A DNA stretch of 6,103 nt, taken from assembly GCA_966186435.1 (NCBI GenBank), contig CBIFWW010000179.1, positions 1-6,103 on the forward strand. The letters are read 5' to 3'. The stretch is from CBIFWW01 sp966186435. GTDB lineage: Bacteria; Pseudomonadota; Gammaproteobacteria; Enterobacterales; Enterobacteriaceae. Position numbers and translations under genes: made by a program. The notes under the pieces were generated by a model, which was given only the letters and a program-made list of their open reading frames with translations, was not told the DNA's origin and made no database searches. This document shows, piece by piece, positions 1-4,886 of the stretch (positions are counted from its first letter, which is position 1; each line of letters opens with the position of its first letter).

Positions 1-272
1 GAATAGTAGCTGTAATCCTGATAATTCAATTTGTCATAGTGGGCTTTGAGCCAGTGAGGCTCTTCCATTTCCAGCCACGCTCGAAAAGCTTCAAGGCGGA
101 ATTCCAGCATCCACTCCGGCTCGTTACGGCGGGCTGAGATTGCCCGCACCACATCTTCACTGATCCCTTTTGCTAACTCGTCTGTTTGCAGAGCAGTGAA
201 GAAGCCCTCTTTGTAATTCAGCGGGCCACGCCAGGTATTAACATCATCAGTGGATTGATTATTTTTCGACAT
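1..272 (-). CDS. sufB: SufB, Fe-S cluster scaffold subunit (partial, N-terminal 90 residues)
   Basis: Only the first 90 codons are present; the gene continues past the left edge. The translation begins MSKNNQSTDDVNTWRGPLNY and contains EPEWMLEFRL and EEPHWLKAHYDKLNYQDYSY, the conserved start of enterobacterial SufB. In the family, SufB forms the SufBC2D complex with SufC (ATPase) and SufD. This complex is the cytosolic scaffold on which sulfur delivered by SufS/SufE is assembled into Fe-S clusters during iron limitation or oxidative stress. The ATG at 270-272 is supported by an AGGTGA ribosome-binding site at 277-282, four bases upstream, and by agreement with the family N-terminus. It starts 14 bp after the sufA stop, so the two are one operon. 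The catalytic C-terminal half lies outside the window and cannot be judged. Confidence 0.96.
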   Translation of the reverse strand, partial: MSKNNQSTDDVNTWRGPLNYKEGFFTALQTDELAKGISEDVVRAISARRNEPEWMLEFRLEAFRAWLEMEEPHWLKAHYDKLNYQDYSYY

Positions 273-276
273 ACGC

Positions 277-282
277 TCACCT
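277..282 (-). promoter_or_regulatory. sufB ribosome-binding site
   Basis: AGGTGA reads on the minus strand four bases before the sufB ATG, inside the 14-bp sufA-sufB gap. It supports the chosen sufB start and separate initiation of sufB within the operon mRNA. Confidence 0.75.
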
Positions 283-286
283 GAAC

Positions 287-655
287 TTAAACGCCAAAAC
301 TCTCACCGCAACCACATTCATTGCGTGCTTTAGGATTATTAAATTTGAATATTTGGTTTAGCCCTTCCCGAACGTAGTCCACTTCGGTGCCATCGATAAA
401 TGGCAAAGCTTTAATGGAAACCCATATACGGGCGCCGTCCTGTTCAAACATCAAATCATCGTCTTCGGGGGCTGTCACCGTATCCAGCACATAGCCAAAC
501 CCGGCGCAACCGGTTTGCTTCACGCCCAAACGCACCCCCAATACCCCCTCCTTGCCAGACACGAGCTGGCAGATCTGGGCTGCGGCGGCAGGGGTGATGG
601 TTAACCCCTGCCAGCGGAAATCATCCGGGCTAAAGGTTTCTGTTTTTATATCCAT
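287..655 (-). CDS. sufA: SufA, A-type Fe-S cluster carrier protein
   Basis: This 122-residue cytosolic protein has the length of E. coli SufA. In the family, SufA is a dimeric A-type carrier (IscA/HesB fold) that accepts clusters from SufBC2D and passes them to apo-proteins. The three cluster-ligand cysteines are present: Cys50 in the TGCAGFGY motif, and Cys114 and Cys116 in the C-terminal NECGCGES motif. An extra Cys29 lies outside the conserved set. The ATG at 653-655 has a GAGGT ribosome-binding site at 661-665. sufA is the first gene of the operon, with sufB 14 bp downstream. Its control region immediately upstream carries candidate Fur, IscR and OxyR sites. SufA rather than ErpA or IscA is indicated by the N-terminal extension (about 15 residues before the core) and by the neighbouring sufB. 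Confidence 0.97.
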   Translation of the reverse strand: MDIKTETFSPDDFRWQGLTITPAAAAQICQLVSGKEGVLGVRLGVKQTGCAGFGYVLDTVTAPEDDDLMFEQDGARIWVSIKALPFIDGTEVDYVREGLNQIFKFNNPKARNECGCGESFGV

Positions 656-660
656 ATGGC

Positions 661-665
661 ACCTC
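661..665 (-). promoter_or_regulatory. sufA ribosome-binding site
   Basis: GAGGT on the minus strand lies five bases before the sufA ATG and fixes that start. The 5' untranslated leader from the proposed promoter would be about 30 nt. Confidence 0.7.
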
Positions 666-691
666 GATAAATGGCTTGAACTACTTACCTT

Positions 692-719
692 ATGGTAGTG
701 ATAACCATTATCACTTCAA
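692..719 (-). promoter_or_regulatory. Candidate sigma-70 promoter of the suf operon
   Basis: On the minus strand TTGAAG (719-714) resembles a -35 box (4 of 6 matches). TACCAT (697-692) resembles a -10 box (4 of 6), and the spacer is 16 bp. Transcription would start near 685, about 30 nt before the sufA start codon. Both hexamers are imperfect, as expected for an activator-dependent promoter. The position is backed by the Fur box in the spacer and the IscR-like site abutting the -35. The -10 assignment is the weaker part. Confidence 0.55.
699..713 (-). promoter_or_regulatory. Fur box in the suf promoter
   Basis: The minus strand reads TGATAATGGTTATCA. Compared with the 7-1-7 Fur core (TGATAAT-N-ATTATCA) it matches 13 of 14 defined positions. 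With one more base each side it is GTGATAA-3-TTATCAC. It lies between the proposed -35 and -10 of the suf promoter, where iron-loaded Fur would block RNA polymerase. Fur repression of suf is established in E. coli; occupancy here is inferred from the match. Confidence 0.85.
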
Positions 720-739
720 CCTCTGGCGAGCAGGGTTAT
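714..739 (-). promoter_or_regulatory. Candidate IscR (type 2) binding site
   Basis: Read on the minus strand the site begins ATAACCC (739-733) and has GGTT at 721-718, which fits the ATARCCC...GGTT skeleton of type 2 IscR sites. The central positions match poorly. Its placement, ending at the -35 hexamer and directly upstream of the Fur box, fits the known activation of suf by apo-IscR in E. coli. The call rests on a partial consensus match plus position. Confidence 0.5.
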
Positions 740-741
740 TG

Positions 742-774
742 ATGAAAAAAGGTCATTCTGTAAGTCTAGACCTT
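742..774 (-). terminator. Possible intrinsic terminator upstream of suf
   Basis: On the minus strand AAGGTC (774-769) and GACCTT (754-749) form a perfect 6-bp stem with a 14-nt loop. They are followed by a T run (the last two stem Ts continue as TTTT, then CATC). Only three of the pairs are G-C and the loop is large, so it is weak by energy. If real, it would stop read-through from ydiJ-menI, or end a small RNA, just before the suf promoter elements. Confidence 0.35.
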
Positions 775-797
775 AATCTGAGAGGGGGATTTGACAG

Positions 798-838
798 GCA
801 GCAATTGATAACAAGATGAAATATATGAATTTATATTA
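798..838 (-). promoter_or_regulatory. Possible IHF site
   Basis: The minus strand contains TATCAA at 810-805, matching the WATCAA half of the IHF consensus. It is preceded by an AT-rich tract (about 811-838), as is common at IHF sites. The TTR half is poor (TGC). IHF is known to bend DNA between the OxyR site and the promoter of E. coli suf, and this site lies between the corresponding elements here. The sequence match alone is weak. Confidence 0.25.
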
Positions 839-874
839 GGATGCTTCGGCGATTGGCAGGCCGATGTAACATGT

Positions 875-889
875 ATAGATAATACCTAT
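875..889 (-). promoter_or_regulatory. Candidate OxyR site of the suf operon
   Basis: The 15 bases on the plus strand read ATAGATAATACCTAT, an exact match to the OxyR element ATAGntnnnanCTAT. Full OxyR operators have two such elements separated by 7 bp. The flanking positions (853-867 and 897-911) match only weakly. The element lies about 190-205 bp upstream of the proposed suf start, similar to the far-upstream OxyR footprint described for E. coli suf. Peroxide activation of suf is established there; binding here is inferred. Confidence 0.55.
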
Positions 890-1137
890 TTTTGTAAGCG
901 GCTAAAGCCGGGGCTGTGGCAAATATAGCCGTAGGGCGTGGGAGATTGATGAAGAAAGAAAGACATCAGTGTTAACGACCCTGCCCAGTTAGTCACATAT
1001 TAATTAAATGGATTGAAAGAGATAGAGATGAGCCGTTGGTTATAATGATGTGCAAGCTGACGCTAGCTGCCAACGTTCTGCGCAACAGCGACGATACGTT
1101 AGCGACCATTTTAATGAAGTACGGCTAAGAATCCCAG

Positions 1138-1193
1138 CAGGCGTTCGCCCTGAGATCCACCCCGCCGCCGGGCGGGTACCGCAAAAACGCCTG
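1138..1193 (-). repeat. Nested inverted repeat just behind menI
   Basis: CAGGCGTT (1138-1145) and AACGCCTG (1186-1193) are perfect 8-bp inverted arms. They enclose a second GC-rich hairpin, CCCGCC and GGCGGG with a 4-base loop, at 1161-1176. The outer arm begins four bases after the menI stop codon, so the menI transcript would carry the structure at its 3' end. No T run follows on either strand, so it is not a standard intrinsic terminator. It could stabilise the 3' end of the mRNA or be a REP-like element. I do not recognise it as a named family. Confidence 0.5.
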
Positions 1194-1196
1194 TCT

Positions 1197-1607
1197 TTAA
1201 ATCAATGCCGTGGTCAGGCGCGAGGTGCAGCACAGGCTGCCGCTGTCATCGAAGATCTCAATTTGCCATACCTGATGACGGCGGCCCAGGTGTACCGGTT
1301 TGCACAGGCCGCGCACCGTCCCCTCCGTCGCGGACCGCAGGTGGTTGGCGTTAATCTCTAACCCTACCACCCGTTGATCTCCCTCGCTGCACAGATACCC
1401 GGCCACGGAGCCGAGGGTTTCCGCCAGGGTCACCGACGCCCCGCCGTGTAATAAGCCAAAAGGCTGTTTGGTGCGGTGATCCACCGGCATGGTGGCTTCA
1501 ATACTGTCGTGGTTCAGGGCGGTAAATTGAATGCCCAGGTGATACACCATATTGCCTTCACCCATGGCGTTTAACGCCTCGAGGGTGGCACTACGTCGCC
1601 AAATCAT
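1197..1607 (-). CDS. menI: MenI, 1,4-dihydroxy-2-naphthoyl-CoA thioesterase
   Basis: This 136-residue protein is a single hotdog-fold acyl-CoA thioesterase of the length of E. coli MenI (YdiI). In the family it hydrolyses 1,4-dihydroxy-2-naphthoyl-CoA to the free acid in menaquinone (vitamin K2) synthesis, in the cytosol as a tetramer. Visible motifs are QPFGLLHGGAS (residues 48-58) with Gln48 and His54, and LAETLGS with the catalytic Glu63. The later HLGRRHQVWQIEIFD stretch matches the family C-terminal half. The start at 1605-1607 overlaps the ydiJ stop (ATGA) and has TGGAG at 1616-1620, eight bases upstream, so translation is probably coupled to ydiJ. Related hotdog enzymes such as EntH share the fold, but the N-terminus MIWRR and the ydiJ neighbour favour MenI. 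Confidence 0.93.
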   Translation of the reverse strand: MIWRRSATLEALNAMGEGNMVYHLGIQFTALNHDSIEATMPVDHRTKQPFGLLHGGASVTLAETLGSVAGYLCSEGDQRVVGLEINANHLRSATEGTVRGLCKPVHLGRRHQVWQIEIFDDSGSLCCTSRLTTALI

Positions 1608-4600
1608 GGAATGATCTCCAGTAATGCCTGTAATGGATGCCTGACGCCACTACCTTCCACTCGCTGCACCTGGCTGCGGCAAGAATAGCCGGTGACCAGG
1701 CAGCGGTTGCGCGGCAGGCGTTGCATAGCCTGTTGCCAGGAGAGTTGATAAATACCCAGCGAATTCTGATGATGTTGGACTTCGTGCCCATAGGTGCCCG
1801 CCATTCCACAACAGCCAACACTGATGTTTTCCAGCCGGGCGCCAAAGCGGGCAAAGATCTTCTGCCACTGTTGGGTGGCCATAGGCAGCGCTGTTACTTC
1901 AGTGCAATGGCCGAACAGATACCACGCTTCCCCACCGGTAACAGACTCGGGCGTGTTCGCCAACGCTTGCGGGAGCCACTCATGAACCAACTGGACGTGG
2001 AAGCTACCGCGTTGATCCCCCAGCGCCTGTTTGTATTCGTCGCGATAACAAAGCACCAGAGCCGGATCGACGCCCACCAGCGGCATCCCCAACCCGGCGA
2101 CCCGGTTGAGGAAGTCAGCGGTTTTTTGGGCAGTCCTGGCGAAGCGGGTCAAGAAACCTTTGATGTGCTGGGCCTTGCCATTGGGTGAAAACGGCAGCAA
2201 CACCGGGCGATAGCCGAGCTTATCCACCAGCCGCACAAAGTCAGCCACCACATCGGCGTCGTAGTAGCTGGTGAACGGATCCTGCACCACCAGCACCGTG
2301 CGGGCGCGTTCAGCCTCACTCAATGCCTCAAGCTGTTCGAGGGTCATATTGGCGTAACGGTGGCCCACCATCCGCTGCTTAAGCGACGGCGCAGACAGCA
2401 GCGGCAGGTCAATCATGCCAATGTGCTTTTCCGACAGTTTTCTTACCCAAGGCTGGCTGATAAAGAAATTAAAGGTGCGAGGGGCATGGGCCATCAAGGG
2501 TGCATAGCTCTCGACGCTCGCCACCACGTGATCCTTCAATGGGCGCAGATAGCGGGTGTGATAGAGCTGTAAGAAGCGTGAACGGAATTCCGGTACATCA
2601 ATTTTAATCGGACACTGGGTAGAGCAGGCTTTACAAGCCAGACAACCGGACATCGCCTCTTTCACCTCATGGGAAAAATCATACTCTCCACGGCGGGCGT
2701 GCCAGCTATTACGAGTGCGATCTATCAACAACTTCAGGCTGGCCCCTTTACCCGGCAAGGCTTTTTCCAGTGCCAACGGGTCCACATCCCGATCCGCCAA
2801 CAGCCGCAACCATTCCCTGACCAGGGTGGCCCGGCCTTTCGGGGAGTGGATACGGTTTTGGCTGATTTTCATTGACGGGCACATCGGGCTACGGGCATCA
2901 AAATTAAAGCACAAGCCGTTGCCATTACACTCCATGGCCCCGCGCCAGGACTGGCGGGTATTCACCGGGATCTGGCGGTCAAAGGTGCCGCGCTTGGTGG
3001 CATCCACTTGCTTCATCGGTGCATCCACCCCCAGCGGCGGGCAAATTTTACCGGGGTTCAGGCGGTTATCCGGGTCGAACACCGCTTTAATCCGCCGTAA
3101 CTCTTCATACAGCTGCTCACCAAAGAACGCCGGGCTGTATTCCGCGCGGAAGCCTTTGCCGTGCTCTCCCCATAACAGGCCGCCGTATTTGGCGGTCAGC
3201 GTTACCACCTCGTCAGAGATCTGCTTCATCAGCAGCTCCTGATTAGGGTCGCACATATCGAGCGCCGGGCGCACGTGCAGTACCCCGGCATCCACATGGC
3301 CAAACATGCCGTAGCTCAGGCTATGGCTATCTAACAGGGCGCGGAATTCAGCAATATAATCCGCCAGATGTTCCGGCGGCACGCAGGTGTCTTCGGCAAA
3401 AGGAATCGGTTTGGCTAACCCTTTGGCATTGCCCAGCAGCCCCACGGCTTTTTTACGCATGGCGTAGATTTTCTCTACCCCATCCAGCTCGCGGCACACC
3501 TGCCAGCCAATCACCCCGGCTTTACCCTTTTCGATAAGCTGATCCAGCCCCTGGCATAGCGCATCCACCTGATTATCAATGGCGGCTTCCTCATCCCCGG
3601 CAAACTCTACGATGTTCAGCCCAAGCAGGGTCTTACCGGGCACATCGGTTATCAGCTGGCTAACGGAGTGCCAAACAATATCTTCCCGAGCCAGATTCAG
3701 AACGCTGGAATCCACGGTTTCCACTGACAACGCCTTCGCCGCCACCATAAATGGGGCGTTACGCAGGGCCGAATCAAAGGCATCGTATTTGACGTTAACC
3801 AGGCGGCGTACTTTCGGGATTGGCGTGATATTGAGCCGGGCCTCAGTGATAAAGGCCAAGGTGCCTTCAGAGCCGGTCAAAATCCGGGTCAAGTCAAACT
3901 CGCTCATCCGGTCATTGAACACGTGGCGCAGGTCGTAGCCGGTCAGGAAGCGGTTCAGTTTGGGGAACTTTTCAAGGATCAGCGGGCGCTGTTTGCGGCA
4001 GCGCTCCAACACGGTGCGGTATATACGTCCCTGGGTGCTATCGTCTTTGCTTAAATTCTCCCCCAGCGATACCGGCATTGGCCGGGTATCGAGCAGGTCC
4101 CCCCCCATCAGGATGGCGCGTACCCCGAGCACGTGGTCGGAGGTTTTACCGTATACCATCGACCCCTGGCCGGAGGCATCAGTATTAATCATCCCGCCCA
4201 AGGTGGCACGATTGCTGGTGGACAGTTCCGGCGCAAAGAAATAACCATAGGGTTTAAGGTACTGATTGAGCTGGTCTTTAATTACCCCAGCCTCTACCCG
4301 CACCCAGCCCTGCTCCGGGTTGATTTCGATAATGCGGTTCATATGGCGCGACATATCCACCACCACCCCCTGGTTCAGGGCCTGGCCGTTGGTACCGGTG
4401 CCACCGCCCCGTGGAGTAAAGGTGATCTCTTTGAAACGTGGCTCCGCCGCCAACCGGGCGATCAGCGCCACATCCGCTGTAGAGCGGGGGAACACCACCG
4501 CATCGGGCAACAGTTGGTAAATACTGTTATCCGTCGCCATGGTCAGCCGGTCGGCATAATGGGTAGCGGTATCGCCGGTAAAACCGTTTTGCTCTAGTGC

Positions 4601-4660
4601 CTTCAAATAGTCCAGCACCCGTTGCACTAAGCCCGGGGCTTGAGAAAGTTGTGGGATCAT
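1604..4660 (-). CDS. ydiJ: YdiJ, FAD and Fe-S D-2-hydroxyglutarate dehydrogenase
   Basis: At 1018 residues this equals E. coli YdiJ in length and is intact. Domains in order: an FAD-binding VAO/PCMH-type domain (about 50-200), with PRGGGTGTNGQ at 83-93 and GGMINTDASGQG near 155-166; an FAD-oxidase C-terminal domain (about 270-545), with GHVDAGVLHVRP (His455, His462) and GEHGKG (Glu499, His500), the likely metal and substrate site; a ferredoxin-like region with Cys578, Cys584 and Cys594, then CLACKACSTQCP (Cys673, 676, 679, 683); and a C-terminal cysteine-rich CCG-type domain with Cys871, Cys919, Cys950-Cys951 and Cys994. The family oxidises D-2-hydroxyglutarate to 2-oxoglutarate; E. coli YdiJ is, to my knowledge, assigned this activity. 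The electron acceptor is not shown by sequence. The start has only a modest CAGGG upstream but matches the family N-terminus MIPQ. It is first in an operon with menI. Confidence 0.93.
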   Translation of the reverse strand: MIPQLSQAPGLVQRVLDYLKALEQNGFTGDTATHYADRLTMATDNSIYQLLPDAVVFPRSTADVALIARLAAEPRFKEITFTPRGGGTGTNGQALNQGVVVDMSRHMNRIIEINPEQGWVRVEAGVIKDQLNQYLKPYGYFFAPELSTSNRATLGGMINTDASGQGSMVYGKTSDHVLGVRAILMGGDLLDTRPMPVSLGENLSKDDSTQGRIYRTVLERCRKQRPLILEKFPKLNRFLTGYDLRHVFNDRMSEFDLTRILTGSEGTLAFITEARLNITPIPKVRRLVNVKYDAFDSALRNAPFMVAAKALSVETVDSSVLNLAREDIVWHSVSQLITDVPGKTLLGLNIVEFAGDEEAAIDNQVDALCQGLDQLIEKGKAGVIGWQVCRELDGVEKIYAMRKKAVGLLGNAKGLAKPIPFAEDTCVPPEHLADYIAEFRALLDSHSLSYGMFGHVDAGVLHVRPALDMCDPNQELLMKQISDEVVTLTAKYGGLLWGEHGKGFRAEYSPAFFGEQLYEELRRIKAVFDPDNRLNPGKICPPLGVDAPMKQVDATKRGTFDRQIPVNTRQSWRGAMECNGNGLCFNFDARSPMCPSMKISQNRIHSPKGRATLVREWLRLLADRDVDPLALEKALPGKGASLKLLIDRTRNSWHARRGEYDFSHEVKEAMSGCLACKACSTQCPIKIDVPEFRSRFLQLYHTRYLRPLKDHVVASVESYAPLMAHAPRTFNFFISQPWVRKLSEKHIGMIDLPLLSAPSLKQRMVGHRYANMTLEQLEALSEAERARTVLVVQDPFTSYYDADVVADFVRLVDKLGYRPVLLPFSPNGKAQHIKGFLTRFARTAQKTADFLNRVAGLGMPLVGVDPALVLCYRDEYKQALGDQRGSFHVQLVHEWLPQALANTPESVTGGEAWYLFGHCTEVTALPMATQQWQKIFARFGARLENISVGCCGMAGTYGHEVQHHQNSLGIYQLSWQQAMQRLPRNRCLVTGYSCRSQVQRVEGSGVRHPLQALLEIIP
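1616..1620 (-). promoter_or_regulatory. menI ribosome-binding site inside ydiJ
   Basis: TGGAG on the minus strand lies within the last ydiJ codons, eight bases before the menI ATG. Together with the ATGA stop/start overlap it points to re-initiation by ribosomes finishing ydiJ. Confidence 0.6.
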
Positions 4661-4696
4661 GCGTATTGACCCTGCCTGAATGGGATGTTGTGTTGT

Positions 4697-4712
4697 AGTT
4701 TATCGTTTGCAT
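4697..4712 (+). promoter_or_regulatory. Possible PurR operator
   Basis: AGTTTATCGTTTGCAT has a perfect right half (CGTTTGC) of the PurR consensus ACGCAAACGTTTGCGT but a poor left half, 10 of 16 positions overall. It overlaps a weak promoter-like pair on the plus strand (TTTGCA at 4706-4711 and TATCAC at 4729-4734, 17-bp spacer) in the region shared by ydiJ and ydiK. I recall ydiK being listed in the E. coli PurR regulon, which is why it is reported, but the match itself is modest. Confidence 0.3.
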
Positions 4713-4747
4713 TGCGCAGTCATGGTTTTATCACACTTCCTCGGTGC

Positions 4748-4760
4748 CAGGGAGTCCCTG
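4748..4760. repeat. 13-bp palindrome between ydiJ and ydiK
   Basis: CAGGGAGTCCCTG is a perfect 6-1-6 inverted repeat in the middle of the divergent intergenic region, about 90 bp from the ydiJ start and 125 bp from the ydiK start. The size and placement suit an operator for a dimeric regulator acting on one or both genes. No T run follows, so it is not a terminator. I cannot assign it to a regulator. Confidence 0.4.
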
Positions 4761-4786
4761 CCGGGGATTTTCTCCGCAAGCTAAAC

Positions 4787-4815
4787 CTTACAGTGCAATG
4801 AAAATTAACTAGAAT
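4787..4815 (+). promoter_or_regulatory. Candidate ydiK promoter
   Basis: CTTACA (4787-4792, 4 of 6 matches to the -35) is followed after 17 bp by TAGAAT (4810-4815, 5 of 6 matches to the -10). The start would be near 4822, giving a leader of about 65 nt before the ydiK ATG at 4887. It is the best sigma-70 match on the plus strand in this gap. No comparably good promoter was found for ydiJ on the opposite strand. Confidence 0.45.
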
Positions 4816-4886
4816 GAGGGTAACCGGTGGCTTTTAACCCTTCTCTTTCGCGCACCGTTAGCATATGAAAAAGGTCAATGTGGTTT

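Larger units (their letters stand above)
656..1196. other. Long non-coding region between sufA and menI
   Basis: This 541-bp stretch is visibly more AT-rich than the flanking genes. The suf-proximal part (about 660-890) is regulatory: promoter, Fur, IscR, possible IHF and OxyR elements. Between 899 and 931 a cluster of GGCT/AGCC words gives alternative short hairpins, the longest being CGGCTA (899-904) with TAGCCG (926-931). From 940 to 1130 I find no convincing gene. The minus strand has one 38-codon frame (993-1109) with no ribosome-binding site, and the plus strand has an isolated perfect TATAAT at 1041-1046 without a good -35. Behind menI lies a structured element (1138-1193). E. coli carries a short gene, ydiH, in this interval; I see no equivalent here. 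Confidence 0.7.

Noticed and set aside
791..796. Perfect TTGACA on the plus strand upstream of suf
   Set aside because: No acceptable -10 box occurs 15-19 bp downstream and no plus-strand gene follows.
982..997. CRP-like site with TCACA
   Set aside because: Only one half matches TGTGA-N6-TCACA (the other reads TGCCC), so there is no real support.
1041..1046. Perfect TATAAT on the plus strand in the menI-sufA gap
   Set aside because: The nearest TTGAAA (1013-1018) is 22 bp away, there is no correctly placed TG extension, and no gene follows on that strand. AT-rich DNA gives such matches by chance.
993..1109. 38-codon minus-strand frame between menI and sufA, in the place of ydiH
   Set aside because: No ribosome-binding site precedes its ATG, and the product (beginning MVANVSSLL) does not resemble the short E. 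coli YdiH protein.
1050..1361. 103-codon plus-strand open frame overlapping the end of menI
   Set aside because: It runs antisense through the conserved menI coding sequence, has no clear ribosome-binding site and its protein resembles nothing I recognise.
1637..2188. 183-codon plus-strand open frame inside ydiJ
   Set aside because: It is antisense to the conserved C-terminal domain of YdiJ, whose frame is intact and matches the family; long antisense frames are common in GC-rich genes.
2715..3242. 175-codon plus-strand frame within ydiJ
   Set aside because: It is antisense to the FAD C-terminal and Fe-S region of YdiJ, with no start signal or recognisable domain.
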